Shown here piece by piece: positions 51,016 through 61,170 of a stretch of 64,000 bases of DNA (its first letter is position 1; the number at the start of each line of letters is the position of its first letter). The notes under the pieces were generated by a model that ran no database searches, was not told the origin of the DNA, and saw nothing but the letters and a program-made list of their open reading frames with translations. This stretch comes from Lepidostoma basale (lineage: Eukaryota > Arthropoda > Insecta > Trichoptera > Lepidostomatidae): contig JAHDVF020000001.1 in assembly GCA_022606425.2 (NCBI GenBank), positions 868,001-932,000 on the forward strand, in the 5' to 3' direction. The position numbers were made by a program, and so were the translations under genes.

Positions 51016-51235
51016 CGCAAGAAAATCATTTGACCTGCCTATATAGTACTAGCTGACACAATTTCAAAATATTTCATTCAAATTTATGGTTATTGAATTA
51101 CACATTGAGCAAGTACTCAAAGTTATTTGGTACCTAATTTCTGATTTTAAAACATCTTTGTAAGCTGCAATGTACAAATATGTAGGAAGAAGTAATACAT
51201 TTTATATTTAGTTAGTCTCGGGGTTAATACAATCG

Positions 51236-51420
51236 GGTGGTGGTCTAGGGGATAGAACGCTTGGCTCCTGATCCAGGGGACATGGGTTCAAGCCTGGACA
51301 CGACCAGATTCCTTCTTCATAATAATGAGCTATTTTCTGCTCACATTGAAGATTGTAAAAATAAATTCTAATATAATTGATTTAAATCCTTGGAATTAGT
51401 CTAATCAAAAAAAAAAAAAA
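51236..51420 (+). mobile_element. SINE2
   Basis: A box TGGTCTAGGGG (51,241-51,251), B box GGTTCAAGCCT (51,285-51,295), same body as 40,515 and a poly-A end. Confidence 0.85.
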
Positions 51421-51429
51421 TACATTATT

Positions 51430-52010
51430 TAACTGGGAAGCATGCTTACAAGAGATGGGAAAATGGAAAAAGATATCAGAAGAACGGATGGAGCTGGACA
51501 CAAAATAAATGGTGCACTCAAAATCATTACCGCAAATAGAAATATATCGACTGAAGCAAAGATGGCAGTTCACAATGGAGTTCCAGTGCCGACCATTATG
51601 TATGGAAGTGAAGCTTAGAGTTGGCAGAAGAAGTATGAAAGTAGAATATATGCAGAAATGAGGTCACTAAAACGATTGTGCGGAAAAACAACGTATGATA
51701 GAATATCCAATGATGAAATAAGAAAGGTATGTCAGTCGGATGAATGCGTGATAAATAAAATTAAAAAAGGGTCACTAAGATGGTTTGGACATATGGAACG
51801 ATTGGATGAGGGAAAAATAATATACAAGTAGTGTGAATGGAAAAAGAAGTCGAGGAAGGCCAAGGAAGACATGGCATAACCAAATTAATCAATTACTGAA
51901 AGGCGGTCATGTTCGAAGTAGAAACAATGCATGTCACGACGTGTGAATGTAGAAGAGAAGCGAGAATTGTCAGGATAGAACAGTGTGTATAACCAGGAGT
52001 TGACAAAAGA
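51430..52010 (+). mobile_element. LINE-A fragment, post-RT region
   Basis: From LGSMLTRDGKMEKDIRRT through NGALKIITANRNISTEAKMA and MYGSEA (TAG for W) to RWFGHMERLDEG and RGRPRKTWH. The 3' hairpin is missing. Confidence 0.8.
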
Positions 52011-52027
52011 AGAACAAATAATAAATA

Positions 52028-52565
52028 TTTTTCTTTTTCTTTTTTATATACTTTGTATATACAACTAACTAAATTTTTTTTTTACTTTACAAATCAGACA
52101 TGTTTCGGACAACCGGTCCTTCCTCAGTGATATTATAAAGATACATATTTCAAATATTATAAAATTGTTTACAAATTTGATCAGTTTGGACGGATGTTAT
52201 GAAGATTTATTTTGGAACGTTTATGCTTTTGTTAGAACAAATATTATTAATCAATCAAAAATAATATGGTTCTTATTGGGGTTCAGGTAATTACTTACAA
52301 CAAAGGAAATAAATCAATGATTGGACTTAAATTTATTTGATTATTTATATTATTATTTTTATTTTAAATAGCTGTTTTAATTTCTGAAATGTCGAGATTG
52401 CTCAAAGTTATATTTTTATTATTAACATGCAAAATTTCAATGCCATTATCTTTATTAAATTAATGATCTTTTTCAATGAGGTGGTTAGTAAATTCAAAAT
52501 AAAAATTCTAATTAAAGTTAGTGTTGTATTATATATACTAAGTATATAAAAAAGAAAAAGACAAA
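52028..52565 (-). mobile_element. Penelope-like element 3' fragment with hammerhead
   Basis: Flanked by inverted TTTTTATATACTTTGTATAT and ATATACTAAGTATATAAAAAAG. The minus strand encodes the tail of the GIY-YIG protein (FTNHLIEKDH, GIEILHVNNKNITLSNLDIS, NNQINL..DLFPLL then stop), aligned to 28,826-29,050. It is followed by a UTR and the hammerhead at 52,093-52,131. Coding part decayed. Confidence 0.8.
52093..52131 (-). ncRNA. Hammerhead ribozyme, best candidate
   Basis: Minus: helix I ATCA (four pairs with TGAT, 52,093-52,096), CTGAGGA (52,121-52,127), helix II GGAC-CGGTT-GTCC, GAAAC (52,102-52,106), helix III A-C-AT-G-T, cleavage triplet GTC (C17 at 52,097). Every invariant base is present and three helices can form. 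The 2-bp, 2-nt-loop helix III suggests action as a dimer, as described for PLE and satellite hammerheads. Confidence 0.75.
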
Positions 52566-52639
52566 TAAAACATCTACAACACAAAGTATGGCGTACATAG
52601 AATAAATAATAAATACATTAAAACATCAAAATATTATAA

Positions 52640-53177
52640 TTAAATAAACCAAGGGAATAGAGTGTGGCCCAATATTAGCTAGAAACAGTAAACTAAGTAA
52701 TAAACTCCTGATATACAAAACGGTCATAAGGCCGATCTTAACTTATGCAGTCCCAGTCTAGGGCTATGCAGCTTCGAGTCATATACGAAAACTCCAAATC
52801 CTGCAAAACATGGCTATCCGTTTATCACTTGGTGCGCCTTTCTGGACCAGGATCACACAACTGCACCTAGAATTCGGAATCCCGAGGATAGATGAATTCA
52901 TTCTGAAACTTGACGAACGTTTTTACAAAGCACTCCCTTCACATCCTAACCCCACAATAAAAGCCCTCTCAAATTACGACCCAAACACCTCCAGCCGCCA
53001 CAAGCGCCCAAAATCGATCCTCCTTCAGAGGAAAACTCCAGGCCACACAAATCACGCCCTCGCATAAACTAACAACCCACCACATCACCTTCCAACAACG
53101 TTCCCATCCGACGTAAGAGGAATAGTCACATGAGCTGAACCTCTGTAAGCCAGAAGATCCAAGTCCAAGTCCAAGTG
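52640..53177 (+). mobile_element. Jockey-like LINE fragment with hexamer tail
   Basis: NSKLSNKLLIYKTVIRPILT, YAVPV*GYAASS (one stop), LQNMAIRLSLGAPFWTRITQ, FILKLDERFYKALPSHPNPT, KRPKSILLQRKTPGHTNHAL, then a 3' UTR and AAGTCCAAGTCCAAGT. Confidence 0.85.
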
Positions 53178-53769
53178 TTTATTATTCATCTTGCTGTGGA
53201 AACGGGTTGATGATTATTTAGTTCGTTATATTAATAATCGTGCAATATTGATTTATATTTCTTATTCTTTTATTAAGTTTTCGAATGATATGATCATCTG
53301 GAAACTTCAAGAATTTTTTGAATATGTAAAAATACGTTTTAAAACGTTTGCGATACGAAATTTTAATTAATTTTCCTGAAACAGAAGAGCATTATCTTGC
53401 TGTTTTTATTTAGGGCAATAAATTATGTCGACCAGCCGGTTATCCTTCATTTCTCATAATAAAAAGAGGAACACAGTTTGGGCTGCAGGAATTTTGATGG
53501 CATTATTCCCAAACACCAAATCACATAAACAACTAAGAAATATTTTAATAAAACGAAGATAGAAACTATTCCGTTCCATTATGTCAGAGTGCCCGAGGTT
53601 GTCCGCCCTGTCGACTATAGAGGGGCTTGCAAATGATGCATGGCTGACTTTAAAAGACCTAATCAATTTTTTAAATGGTTTGTTTAAGCATATTAAATAT
53701 AAACCTGTACAAATTTCAGTAAAAATTTATTTTTCTACACGGGTTTCGAAAAAAAAAAACATATTTTCT
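53178..53769. other. No gene recognised
   Basis: 53,575-53,680 is less AT-rich with an ORF on each strand but no motif. Otherwise empty. Confidence 0.3.
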
Positions 53770-53830
53770 ATTATACTTAGGAAATTGAAAAACTTTCTTT
53801 TTCCCCTATTTAAAAAAGTAATTAAAAAAT

Positions 53831-53866
53831 ACGACATGTTTCGGAGGATACCTCCATCTTCAAGTG
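53831..53866 (-). ncRNA. Hammerhead-like motif, C3 changed
   Basis: Minus: TTGAAGA, perfect helix II GGAGG-TAT-CCTCC, GAAAC, ACATGT, GTC. Only C3 (T here) departs from the consensus; that change normally abolishes cleavage. Confidence 0.55.
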
Positions 53867-53901
53867 TAAAAATATAATAAAAACTAAACAAAGAAAAACT
53901 A

Positions 53902-54088
53902 TACGTCAATGATGTAAATGGAACCAGAAATAGAGGAAGACCGAGGAAAACGTGGCACGATCAAATAAATCAAATATTGAATGTCGGCCATGTGAAAAAG
54001 AAAAGTGAAAAGAAAGAAAAGTGTGGCAGTCCATTCTTTCTGCCTACCCCTTCGGGGAGACGGCGTGATGGTTAGTTAGTTAGTTAGT
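53902..54088 (+). mobile_element. LINE-A, short insertion with 13-bp duplication
   Basis: VNDVNGTRNRGRPRKTWHDQ..ILNVGHV then a deletion to the CCATTCTTTCTGCC hairpin end and (TTAG)n. Target duplication as given for the enclosing repeat, one mismatch. Confidence 0.85.
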
Positions 54089-54239
54089 CAAAGAAAGACT
54101 AATAAATAACGCATTTAAAATTCGATACAATAATTCAAATTTTAAAATTATCTTGTGTTATTTGTAATAAGTAGGTACTAACAATTATTTTTTAACAGTA
54201 AGAACTAATAAAAAATCATAAATAATAATAATACATTAT

Positions 54240-54375
54240 GATTAACAGTAACGAGCTGAAATTTTGTAACATTTGATAATGCCTTAGAAGGGCGAAACAT
54301 GTCATTCCCATAAAATATAATAAAACTTCTAGAAAACTGACGTTTCCGTATTAAATAATTTTCATTCGTATTAAT
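54240..54375 (+). repeat. PLE arm, TGATAA class
   Basis: TTTGATAATGCCTTAGAAGG, GCGAAACATGTCATTC, TATAATAAAACTTCTAGAAAA, ending with ATTCGTATTAATTAT. Only the right arm is present. Confidence 0.6.
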
Positions 54376-54409
54376 TATAAAATAAATTGTTCATTTAATC
54401 TTACCTTAA

Positions 54410-55690
54410 TAACTAACTAACGATCACGCCATTTTCAGAAAGGTTAGGCAGAGAGAATGGTCCGTCATACTTATCTGTCACTCAACAACAACAACAAAAA
54501 CAACAAACCATCACGCCGTTTCCCCGCAGGGGTAGGCAGAGAGAATGGACCGCCACACTACTCTATCCTGGCACACCTCTCTAGCTTCCTCCACATTCAT
54601 ACATCGAGTCATACACGCACGTCGATTCTTCCGGCTTCTGACATGACCAACTTTTAATATTTGGTTAATTTGGTCATGCCATGTTTTCCTCGGTCTACCT
54701 CGACTCCTTACTCCATTTACATTGTTAACGTATACTTTTTAACCATTCTTTCTTCACCCATGCGCTCCATATGTCCGAACCAACGAAGCGAACCTTTCAT
54801 AATTTTGTTCATAATACCTTCTTTCGCTCTACACTCCTTCCTAATATCAGCATTTGAGATTCTGTCGTACATCGTTCTACCACACATACGTCTTAGGGAC
54901 CTCATCTCTACCGCATTTATTCTGCTCTCATCTTTCTTCTGCCAGTTCCATGCTTCGCTTCCATACATAAGGGTTGGAACCAGAACTCCATTGTGAACGG
55001 CCATTTTCGCTTTCATTGATAAATTCTTGTTTCCAATAACTACTTTTAAAGCTCCATTCACTTTGTTACCCGCACCAACCCTTCTTTCAATATCACTGTC
55101 CGTTCGGCCATCCGCTGTGAACATGCTACCTAAATACACAAATTCGCTCACCTGTTCCAAGTTCTCTTCATTTACACTTATATTACAAACTGTCATTTGC
55201 TCTTCCCTTTCAAAAACTAACACCTTTGACTTTCGGACATTCATCATTAAATCGTTTGACTTGCATACCTTATACATTCTCGACACCAAGACTTGTAATT
55301 CTAACTATCCGCAACGAGAACGGCATCGTTCGCGTAAAGCAGACAGTTTACAGACAGATCACTCATCTTAGCACCAGTATTTATACCTTTAAGTTCTTTC
55401 ATACACTTGTCCATATACAGATTGAACAACCAAAGGGACATCACGCAGCCCTGCTTAACACCCTTCGTGATATCAACCCAGGGCGTGATGTCCCCATTTA
55501 CCCTAACACTGGCAGTGCTCCCTTCGTAGAGAGAAGCAACCGCCCGTATCAGTTTTGTGCTCACTCCGTATTCGGACAAGATTGATCACAGTTTTTCTCT
55601 GTTCACTTTGTTCTCTGTTCACTGTCACTCAAGTTTCCTCTACATTCATACATCGTAACACGAACGTTCGTCGATTTTTCAAGGAAAATA
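54410..55690 (-). mobile_element. LINE-A (outer copy) hosting another LINE-A
   Basis: 54,410-54,485 (tail, hairpin, QDR region) and 55,622-55,690 (antisense of the RCMNVEE/RRNIDERS block) join into one 3' fragment once the inner copy is removed. CTGTCACTCAA is duplicated at 54,475-54,485 and 55,622-55,632. Confidence 0.8.
54486..55621 (-). mobile_element. LINE-A, (GTT)n-tail subfamily, inner copy
   Basis: Exact 11-bp duplication. The minus frame reads EYGVSTKLIRAVASLYEGST, VKQGCVMSLWLFNLYMDKCM, YAND (YADD mutated), a frameshift near 55,300, then MYKVCKSNDLMMNVRKSKV through RWFGHMERMGEERMVKK, a one-base loss near 54,737, and RGRPRKTWHDKINQIL to SAYPCGETA. Confidence 0.88.
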
Positions 55691-55694
55691 TTTG

Positions 55695-56216
55695 TGTGTT
55701 GGAGTAACAGAGTTTCGATAATTATTATGTATCAGAAAATTTATAATCATCCGGTGAAATCTTTGTTGGAAGGGTGTGCCACACATCAGATAACATCCAT
55801 TGGTAAGAATATCAAGGCGTTGAAATTATGCAAACACATAAAGGCAAAGTAATTTGCGTGCGGTGACACTCACACATACGAGCGGGGGCTATTCTTGATT
55901 GTCTACCTCATTTAAATACGAAATTTATTACTTGGTTTGTATCGGAATGCATCTCATTTATTTTATAGTTTCGTGTAAAATCGAATACAAAATTACTACC
56001 AATAAAATCTATGAATAAAAATGTTTTAAAGATCACTAAAACAATGAAAACCGAAGCCATCTAAAATGTTTAATATCGAAACACTTTGAAATTTCATAAT
56101 CAAATCTCTATTACAATGTTCATTGGTTTAGAAAAAGATATCATTACCTGTATAATTTAAAATACTTAAACACAAAAATACTTTTTTTATAAAATCGTGG
56201 TGACAAACCTAACTTT
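55695..56216. other. No gene seen
   Basis: Unassigned AT-rich sequence. Confidence 0.35.
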
Positions 56217-56377
56217 ACCAAAATCGATCCTCCTTCAGATGACTACGCAAACCAAGCCGCCATGTAAATTAACAACTCACCAAACTAACATTTGAACAAT
56301 GATTCCAATAGACGTGAGAGGAATAGCCACAAGAACTGAACATCCGTAAGCCGAAAGATCTTAGTCCAAGTTTCCCC
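56217..56377 (+). mobile_element. Jockey-like 3' remnant
   Basis: CCAAAATCGATCCTCCTTCAG, GACGTGAGAGGAATAGCCAC, AGCCGAAAGATC align with 53,007-53,155. Confidence 0.7.
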
Positions 56378-56539
56378 TCTTTCATTGTTATGATCATTTG
56401 TATGTATTTTCTCTTAACATTATTATAAGAATCTTCACGTGTTTTATTACACCTAAGACCGATCATAATAATAAGTTTTCCAATCCATGTAAATAAAGTC
56501 TGGAGATGGAGAGACTAGATGTTTATCTCCAGATGGGTG

Positions 56540-56700
56540 CCACGTTAAAAGAGACCAAGAAACAGAACAAGAATACGATGAGGGGATTGCGTGTAAGACC
56601 ACTGAAAGAAACTAGAAAGACCTGGAAAATTGAGAGAAATAGCCAAGGACAGGAGCGAGTGGATAATATCCACACCGAAATGTAGCCCCGAGAAGAAGAA
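56540..56700 (+). mobile_element. LINE-K 3' remnant
   Basis: LREIAKDRSEWIISTPKCSP then EKKNF and (AAT)n: a DR..W C-terminal motif as in other LINE ends. Confidence 0.5.
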
Positions 56701-56724
56701 TTTTAAATAAAATAATAATACACT

Positions 56725-57010
56725 TTTAGTAATTTGTATCTACACCACTTTATTTGGTAACACTAACCGGTTACGCTCCCGCCGGAGCTTCGTCAGGGTG
56801 AGAAAGTAAACTAAATATAAAATCAGAGAACATCATATGAATAAAGAAATATAAAATGGAGGGGAGAAAGAAGGGTAGGAGAAAGTGGACGAATAGAATG
56901 CTAGAACGGTGAGTCATGCTCATTAGGGAAATTACCAAAAGTGTATTATTATTTTTTTCAATAATGTCACACCACAAATTTAGTGCTTCATACGAAAGTT
57001 TAGAAGAATT
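56725..57010. repeat. PLE-type inverted unit with hammerhead-like motif
   Basis: CACTTTTAGTAATTTG (56,727) and ATTACCAAAAGTG (56,933) are inverted. The minus motif at 56,763-56,800 has CTGACGA, helix II GCTCC/GGGAGC, GTAAC for GAAAC, ACCGGT and T as H17. Same helix II class as 58,455. A13 to U would inactivate it. Confidence 0.55.
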
Positions 57011-57770
57011 TTGGTTCATTGTAACACCAATGCTAGCATCAATATACAATTTTGTAAAAGTAAAATAAATAAATACTATATACGAGTGTTTATACAATAT
57101 AATAAATTATACTCTAATACCTTGTTTAAAATAATGTTCAAGTATCATACTCGTAGTGTTTCCGCCAAAACAATGAATTATCTAAGTATACTTAAGAAGG
57201 ATTTAGATTTAATCTTTCCGTCGATGATAATGAAGTAGGCTCTTTAAACTCATATACATGTGAGGAAAAATTATTTGATTACTGATGTAGCAATCTTACA
57301 TTTTCTTTATTTATCTCTATATAGAGTTTCTCTAACGACTTACTTTGAATCCTAATATTTAAATAAAACTAAATTTGGGTGTAATTAAAATAAATTCCAA
57401 CTGTTGTTCACTTAGCAGTATATTTATAAGAAAAAAAAACACTCAAGGCTCTTGATCGAGCATTGCGAGATTTGCGTGGAAACATCAGACGATTTGGAAA
57501 TGTATTAATATTACATGCAGGAGATTTTAGAAACATTACCTGTAAATCCTCAATCGACACCAGCAAGTATTTCGTTGGGAAGTTTTTCTACGGTTAGATT
57601 ATTTCGTGTAGTCTGTTTTCAATTGAAATAACATTTTTGCAGAGTTTGCCACACGTCCAATATTTTTTTCTTTTTGCCATCATCCTTGGTTAAAGGAAAT
57701 AAAATAACCTTAAAGCAATTTAATTATCATTAAATATTTTTAATGCCAGCAGAATTTAGAATTTTAAGTT
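57011..57770. other. No gene seen
   Basis: AT-rich. The 75-codon ORF at 57011-57238 has no motif. Confidence 0.35.
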
Positions 57771-57812
57771 TATTGGCTACATGGTCCCTCCAATAACTTC
57801 TTCTGAATCTAA
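57771..57812 (-). mobile_element. LINE-D trace
   Basis: GGCTACATGGTCCCTCCAAT compared with GGGCTACATGGTCCCTCCAGT at 6,900. Confidence 0.5.
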
Positions 57813-58014
57813 TAAATAATAAATCACATTTTTCTACGGTAAACATACGTATGGTTTAGCAAAGAGAATGATTGAATCTTGATAGTTATATGTAAGATAT
57901 ACGCATCGCCTCGAGTTACTTACTATATTTATTTTATAATACTTTCATATAAAACACTTGATTAGTGGCGCATCGTATTATAAATAAATTAGAAAGCTAA
58001 CAAAAAATCTCCTA

Positions 58015-58345
58015 AGAACCACAGAAATGAAGACTCTCCGATCCGTTGCGGGAACGACACTCCGAGACAGAATAAGAAATTCTGAAATAAGAAAGATCTG
58101 CAATGTGGAAGATGTCGTGCGATGGGGAAGACTGAGAAGACGGTACTGGAGAGATCATGTGGAAAGAGCATGTTCTGAAAGAGTGATAAATATAGCCGCA
58201 AATAAAGTACCAACAGGAAATCGACCTGCAGGAAGACCACCTAAAAGATGGCGAGACAGTTGGACATCTGCATCCCAGGAACAGGCTCCGAGAAATAACA
58301 GGATACAGTCCTAAATAAAGCAGAAGAAGAAGAAGAATAATGTTA
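58015..58345 (+). mobile_element. LINE-D 3' end
   Basis: KTLRSVAGTTLRDRIRNSEI, CNVEDVVRWGRLRRRYWRDH, VPTGNRPAGRPPKRWRDSWT, SASQEQAPRNNRIQS then stop and (GAA)n. The final 95 codons are open, the best LINE-D end. Confidence 0.85.
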
Positions 58346-58399
58346 ATGTATTTTGTTTTTTTACTGCCATATTTTGTGTCTTTAACTTCCAATCAGTTT

Positions 58400-58500
58400 C
58401 ATTACGACCGGTGGTCATCAGAAAAACAAATCAAGCTGAGTTTGTTTTGTTATCCCGATGAAGCTCCGGTTGGAGTAAACTGATTGGCTGTTAAAAAAAC
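58400..58500 (+). repeat. Degenerate hammerhead-like arm, GCTCC class
   Basis: CCGATGA, helix II GCTCC-GGTT-GGAGT, AAAC, TGATT at 58,455-58,485. Two core changes. Confidence 0.45.
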
Positions 58501-58805
58501 AATTCAATATGTGTACTATGTTTATTATTCAATTTCTAAGTACGTTGTACAAGCTTTCTGAAGAGGTATTTTAAAGCATTATGTATGTGGCCTGGGTCCT
58601 TCTTGTTTTTCTTTAATCACAACCCCAGTAACGTAAGTCCCATATGGACGAGGGTCGGGCCTAGGGATAGATAGAGCAAAGCTGAAGAAAGGCGACGCGA
58701 CGTCCGCCTATAATAGCTTCGGGAAAGCGGTGGGACTCCTCTAAGTCCTTTTTTAAAATAGTATTATGTGTACAATTAAGAAACAGGAAACTATTTTTTT
58801 TTTAT
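58501..58805. other. No gene recognised
   Basis: 58,600-58,760 is GC-richer (AGTCCCATATGGACGAGGGT, GGCGACGCGACGTCC) but has no open reading frame of note. Confidence 0.3.
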
Positions 58806-58809
58806 ATAA

Positions 58810-58925
58810 CTAACTCACTAACTTAAATTACGCCGTTTCCTTGAAAGCTTGGGTATAAAGGATAGAACGATACCACTGTTCTTTCCTGATATACTTTTTC
58901 GCCTCCTTAACATTCAAACATAATT
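58810..58925 (-). mobile_element. LINE-A 3' fragment, decayed
   Basis: AACTAACTCACTAACTT tail, eroded hairpin, then antisense of QDRT..EEAR. Confidence 0.6.
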
Positions 58926-59011
58926 GTTTTGTAGAATTTGTTTTTTTGTGTACAAATATTTTTTTTTGTATGCAAGTTCCAAGTTGTCAGACGTGGTGTC
59001 GTAAGAAGGGC

Positions 59012-59150
59012 GAAATGGTGAATGTTGTTAACATAAAGTGATCGCTTAACCCAACCAATGACAGGTCATAAGTCCTGTAAACGCCTCGACTACCATATTC
59101 TGTTTCCAAATAATTTACATCTTCGTCTCTATTGAGATAGAATTAATCCT
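59012..59150 (-). repeat. Dispersed repeat R1, inverse copy
   Basis: Reverse complement of 14,000-14,135, with CCCAACCAATGACAGGTCAT and CTTCGTCTCTATTGAGATAG. Confidence 0.7.
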
Positions 59151-59219
59151 TAATTATTTTGTTCATTCAATTTAGATTCAGTGCTTTTGACACTCATATA
59201 AAGATTTAACTTACAATCG

Positions 59220-59455
59220 TCTGGGAGATCTAATTTCCAAAATATTTATTTTACTTAGATCTTTATTTTATCAGTTCCATGCATCATATTCATATACATA
59301 AGAATTGGTACAAATGCACTACCATATTGGCTTTTGTAGATAGTAACTAACTAACCATTACGTAGATAGAATGAAAGGACTGTCACAACATTATTCCATG
59401 AAATTCTTCTTTCGATTCCTCCACATTCAAACGTCGTGTCATGACTACGCACTGG
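59220..59455 (-). mobile_element. Two LINE-A fragments
   Basis: 59,220-59,330 matches the MYGSEAW/MRSL region and 59,342-59,455 is a 3' end with a TAACTAACTAACC tail. Both are decayed and collinear on the minus strand but not joined normally. Confidence 0.6.
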
Positions 59456-59904
59456 TAATTTAATTTAGAATTGGTAATTTAATTTAGAAATTATGGAATA
59501 TGTACTCCATTGGATAGTCCATCGCTCTCATGAGAACTCCGCTAATATTAGGAGCACGTGTGCTCGGCCCGCGGCCGTAGTAACTAGTAACCTTGCAGAT
59601 AAAAATACCATCTGTTTACTCAGATGCTGTGATACTGTCCTTTGTCTACTCCTCTCAAACGTTTCTTGTTTGTGGTCCAGATTAACTAATGAGCGCTTAT
59701 TTCGATAGCGGATTCTTTGATGATTCCTGCCAATAAATTTTATGTGAGTGTAAGAAATAAATACATCTTATTGCCTCAACAAAAAAATACCTCGCATTCA
59801 TTATGAAATACATATTATATTGTATAATTTACAAAGCATAAAATAATTTCGTAATAAAAATCTTTTTCAATAGCTCTTTTGGCAAAAGCCAATAGAAATT
59901 AGTA
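59456..59904. other. No gene seen
   Basis: TGGTAATTTAATTTAGAA is duplicated at 59,454-59,489. The remainder is unassigned. Confidence 0.35.
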
Positions 59905-60670
59905 AATGCTAATGAAAATGTCTGTTTTCTACACGTTTTATCACATTTTATGAGAAAGAAATATTTCACCTCAAGGCAATCAAATATGCCTTATATGTTT
60001 TTTTTTAATTTTTTTTATTAACTTAAAATAGTACATATGTATATACATATGTCCTAATAAGAACAGAACATTACAAAAAACACAATCTTCATTTTACAGT
60101 GTGGTTACATATTTACTTAATTCCATTCTAAATCTACACATTTTCTTCTCACTTCTGATCTCCTGCGGAACATCCTCGTACATCTTCAGTGCCTTGTACA
60201 TTTCTTTGTATGTCTGAATGGAAGCCTCAATTTGTCTTTATTTCTTGTCCCATAAGAATGTTCATGCTGGTTACTCTTAATCTTCCTCAAGAATTCTAGG
60301 GAGGTGTGTCCATTAACAATCTTATGCACAAGAAACAACACATTAAAGATAATTATTTTTTTTAAACGGCACCATTTTCAGTTCTTTCAGCATCACTCTT
60401 ATCTTGGTGTATCTGCTTCTTCGTAGGATTATTCTTAGTGATTTATTTTGGAGAACAGTTAATTTTTTCATATCTTCTTCGTTAGCCAGAAACAGAATGC
60501 TGCTACCGTATGCTAATGTTTTAGCAAGGCAAATCATAAGCATACGTATCGTATGATAATGTTTTAGCAAGGCAAAACATGTCATTCCAGTAAAATATAT
60601 TGTAAGTTTTCATTCGTTTTAATTATTTAATATGGAGTTTTATATCTTAGATAATTTAAATAAAATAAAA
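59905..60670. repeat. PLE-type arms around LINE-L
   Basis: A decayed left arm (59,905-59,995) and a right arm (60,545-60,670: GATAATGTTTTAGCAAGG, CAAAACATGTCATTCC, AATATGGAGTTTTAT) suggest a TGATAA-class unit split by LINE-L. Confidence 0.5.
60005..60545 (-). mobile_element. LINE-L RT C-terminal fragment
   Basis: Minus peptide MICLAKTLAYGSSILFLANE, DMKKLTVLQNKSLRIILRRS, YTKIRVMLKELKMVPFK, then after a shift IFNVLFLVHKIVNGHTSLEF, HEHSYGTRNKDKLRLP. This resembles the CR1/Jockey RT C-terminal region. Confidence 0.75.
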
Positions 60671-60679
60671 ATGGATATT

Positions 60680-61065
60680 TAACTAACTAACTAACCATCA
60701 CGCCTCCTCGACATTCATACATCGTAGCATGCACGCGCGTCGATTTCTCTGACTCCTCACGTGGCCGACATTCAATATTTTATTTATTTGATCGTGTAAT
60801 GTTTTCCTCGATTTTCCTCTATTTCTAGTTCCGTTTACATCGTTAACATATACTTTTTTACCATTCTTTCTTCATTCGTTTTTTTCATGTGTCCAAAACA
60901 TCTTAACGGTCCTTGATAATTTTGTTCATAACACCATCACTCGCAACGCATTCACTTCTAATATTTTCATTCGACACTATCATATACAGAGTATCGACAC
61001 ACTTCTACTACATTTATTCTACTTTCATCCTTCTTTTCCTAGTTCCGTGCTTTGCTTCCATATAT
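60680..61065 (-). mobile_element. LINE-A fragment, decayed
   Basis: Tail AACTAACTAACTAACC, but the hairpin is deleted (CACGCC joins CTCCTCGACATTC). Continues to the MYGSKA region. Confidence 0.75.
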
Positions 61066-61098
61066 GTATGTAAACCTATTAATATTTAGTCTAACTAA

Positions 61099-61170
61099 CT
61101 AATAATAATAATAAATTGGATAATTTATAAAGCGCCATTTTTATGAATTACTCATCTCAAGGGCGCTGAA
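61099..61170 (-). mobile_element. CR1/L2-like 3' end
   Basis: (AAT)n then AAGCGCCATTTTTATGAAT, CTCATCTCAAGGGCGCT. About 70 bp in total, next to the LINE-A tail. Confidence 0.75.

Larger units (their letters stand above)
53770..54230 (-). repeat. PLE-type repeat (GGAGG class) split by LINE-A
   Basis: Second copy of the 14,690 repeat. LINE-A lies at 53,902-54,088, bounded by CAAAGAAAAACTA (53,889-53,901) and CAAAGAAAGACTA (54,089-54,101). Confidence 0.7.

Noticed and set aside
58380..58430. CTGATGA..ATGAAAC on the minus strand
   Set aside because: The sequence between the two boxes does not form a helix II, so it is probably chance.
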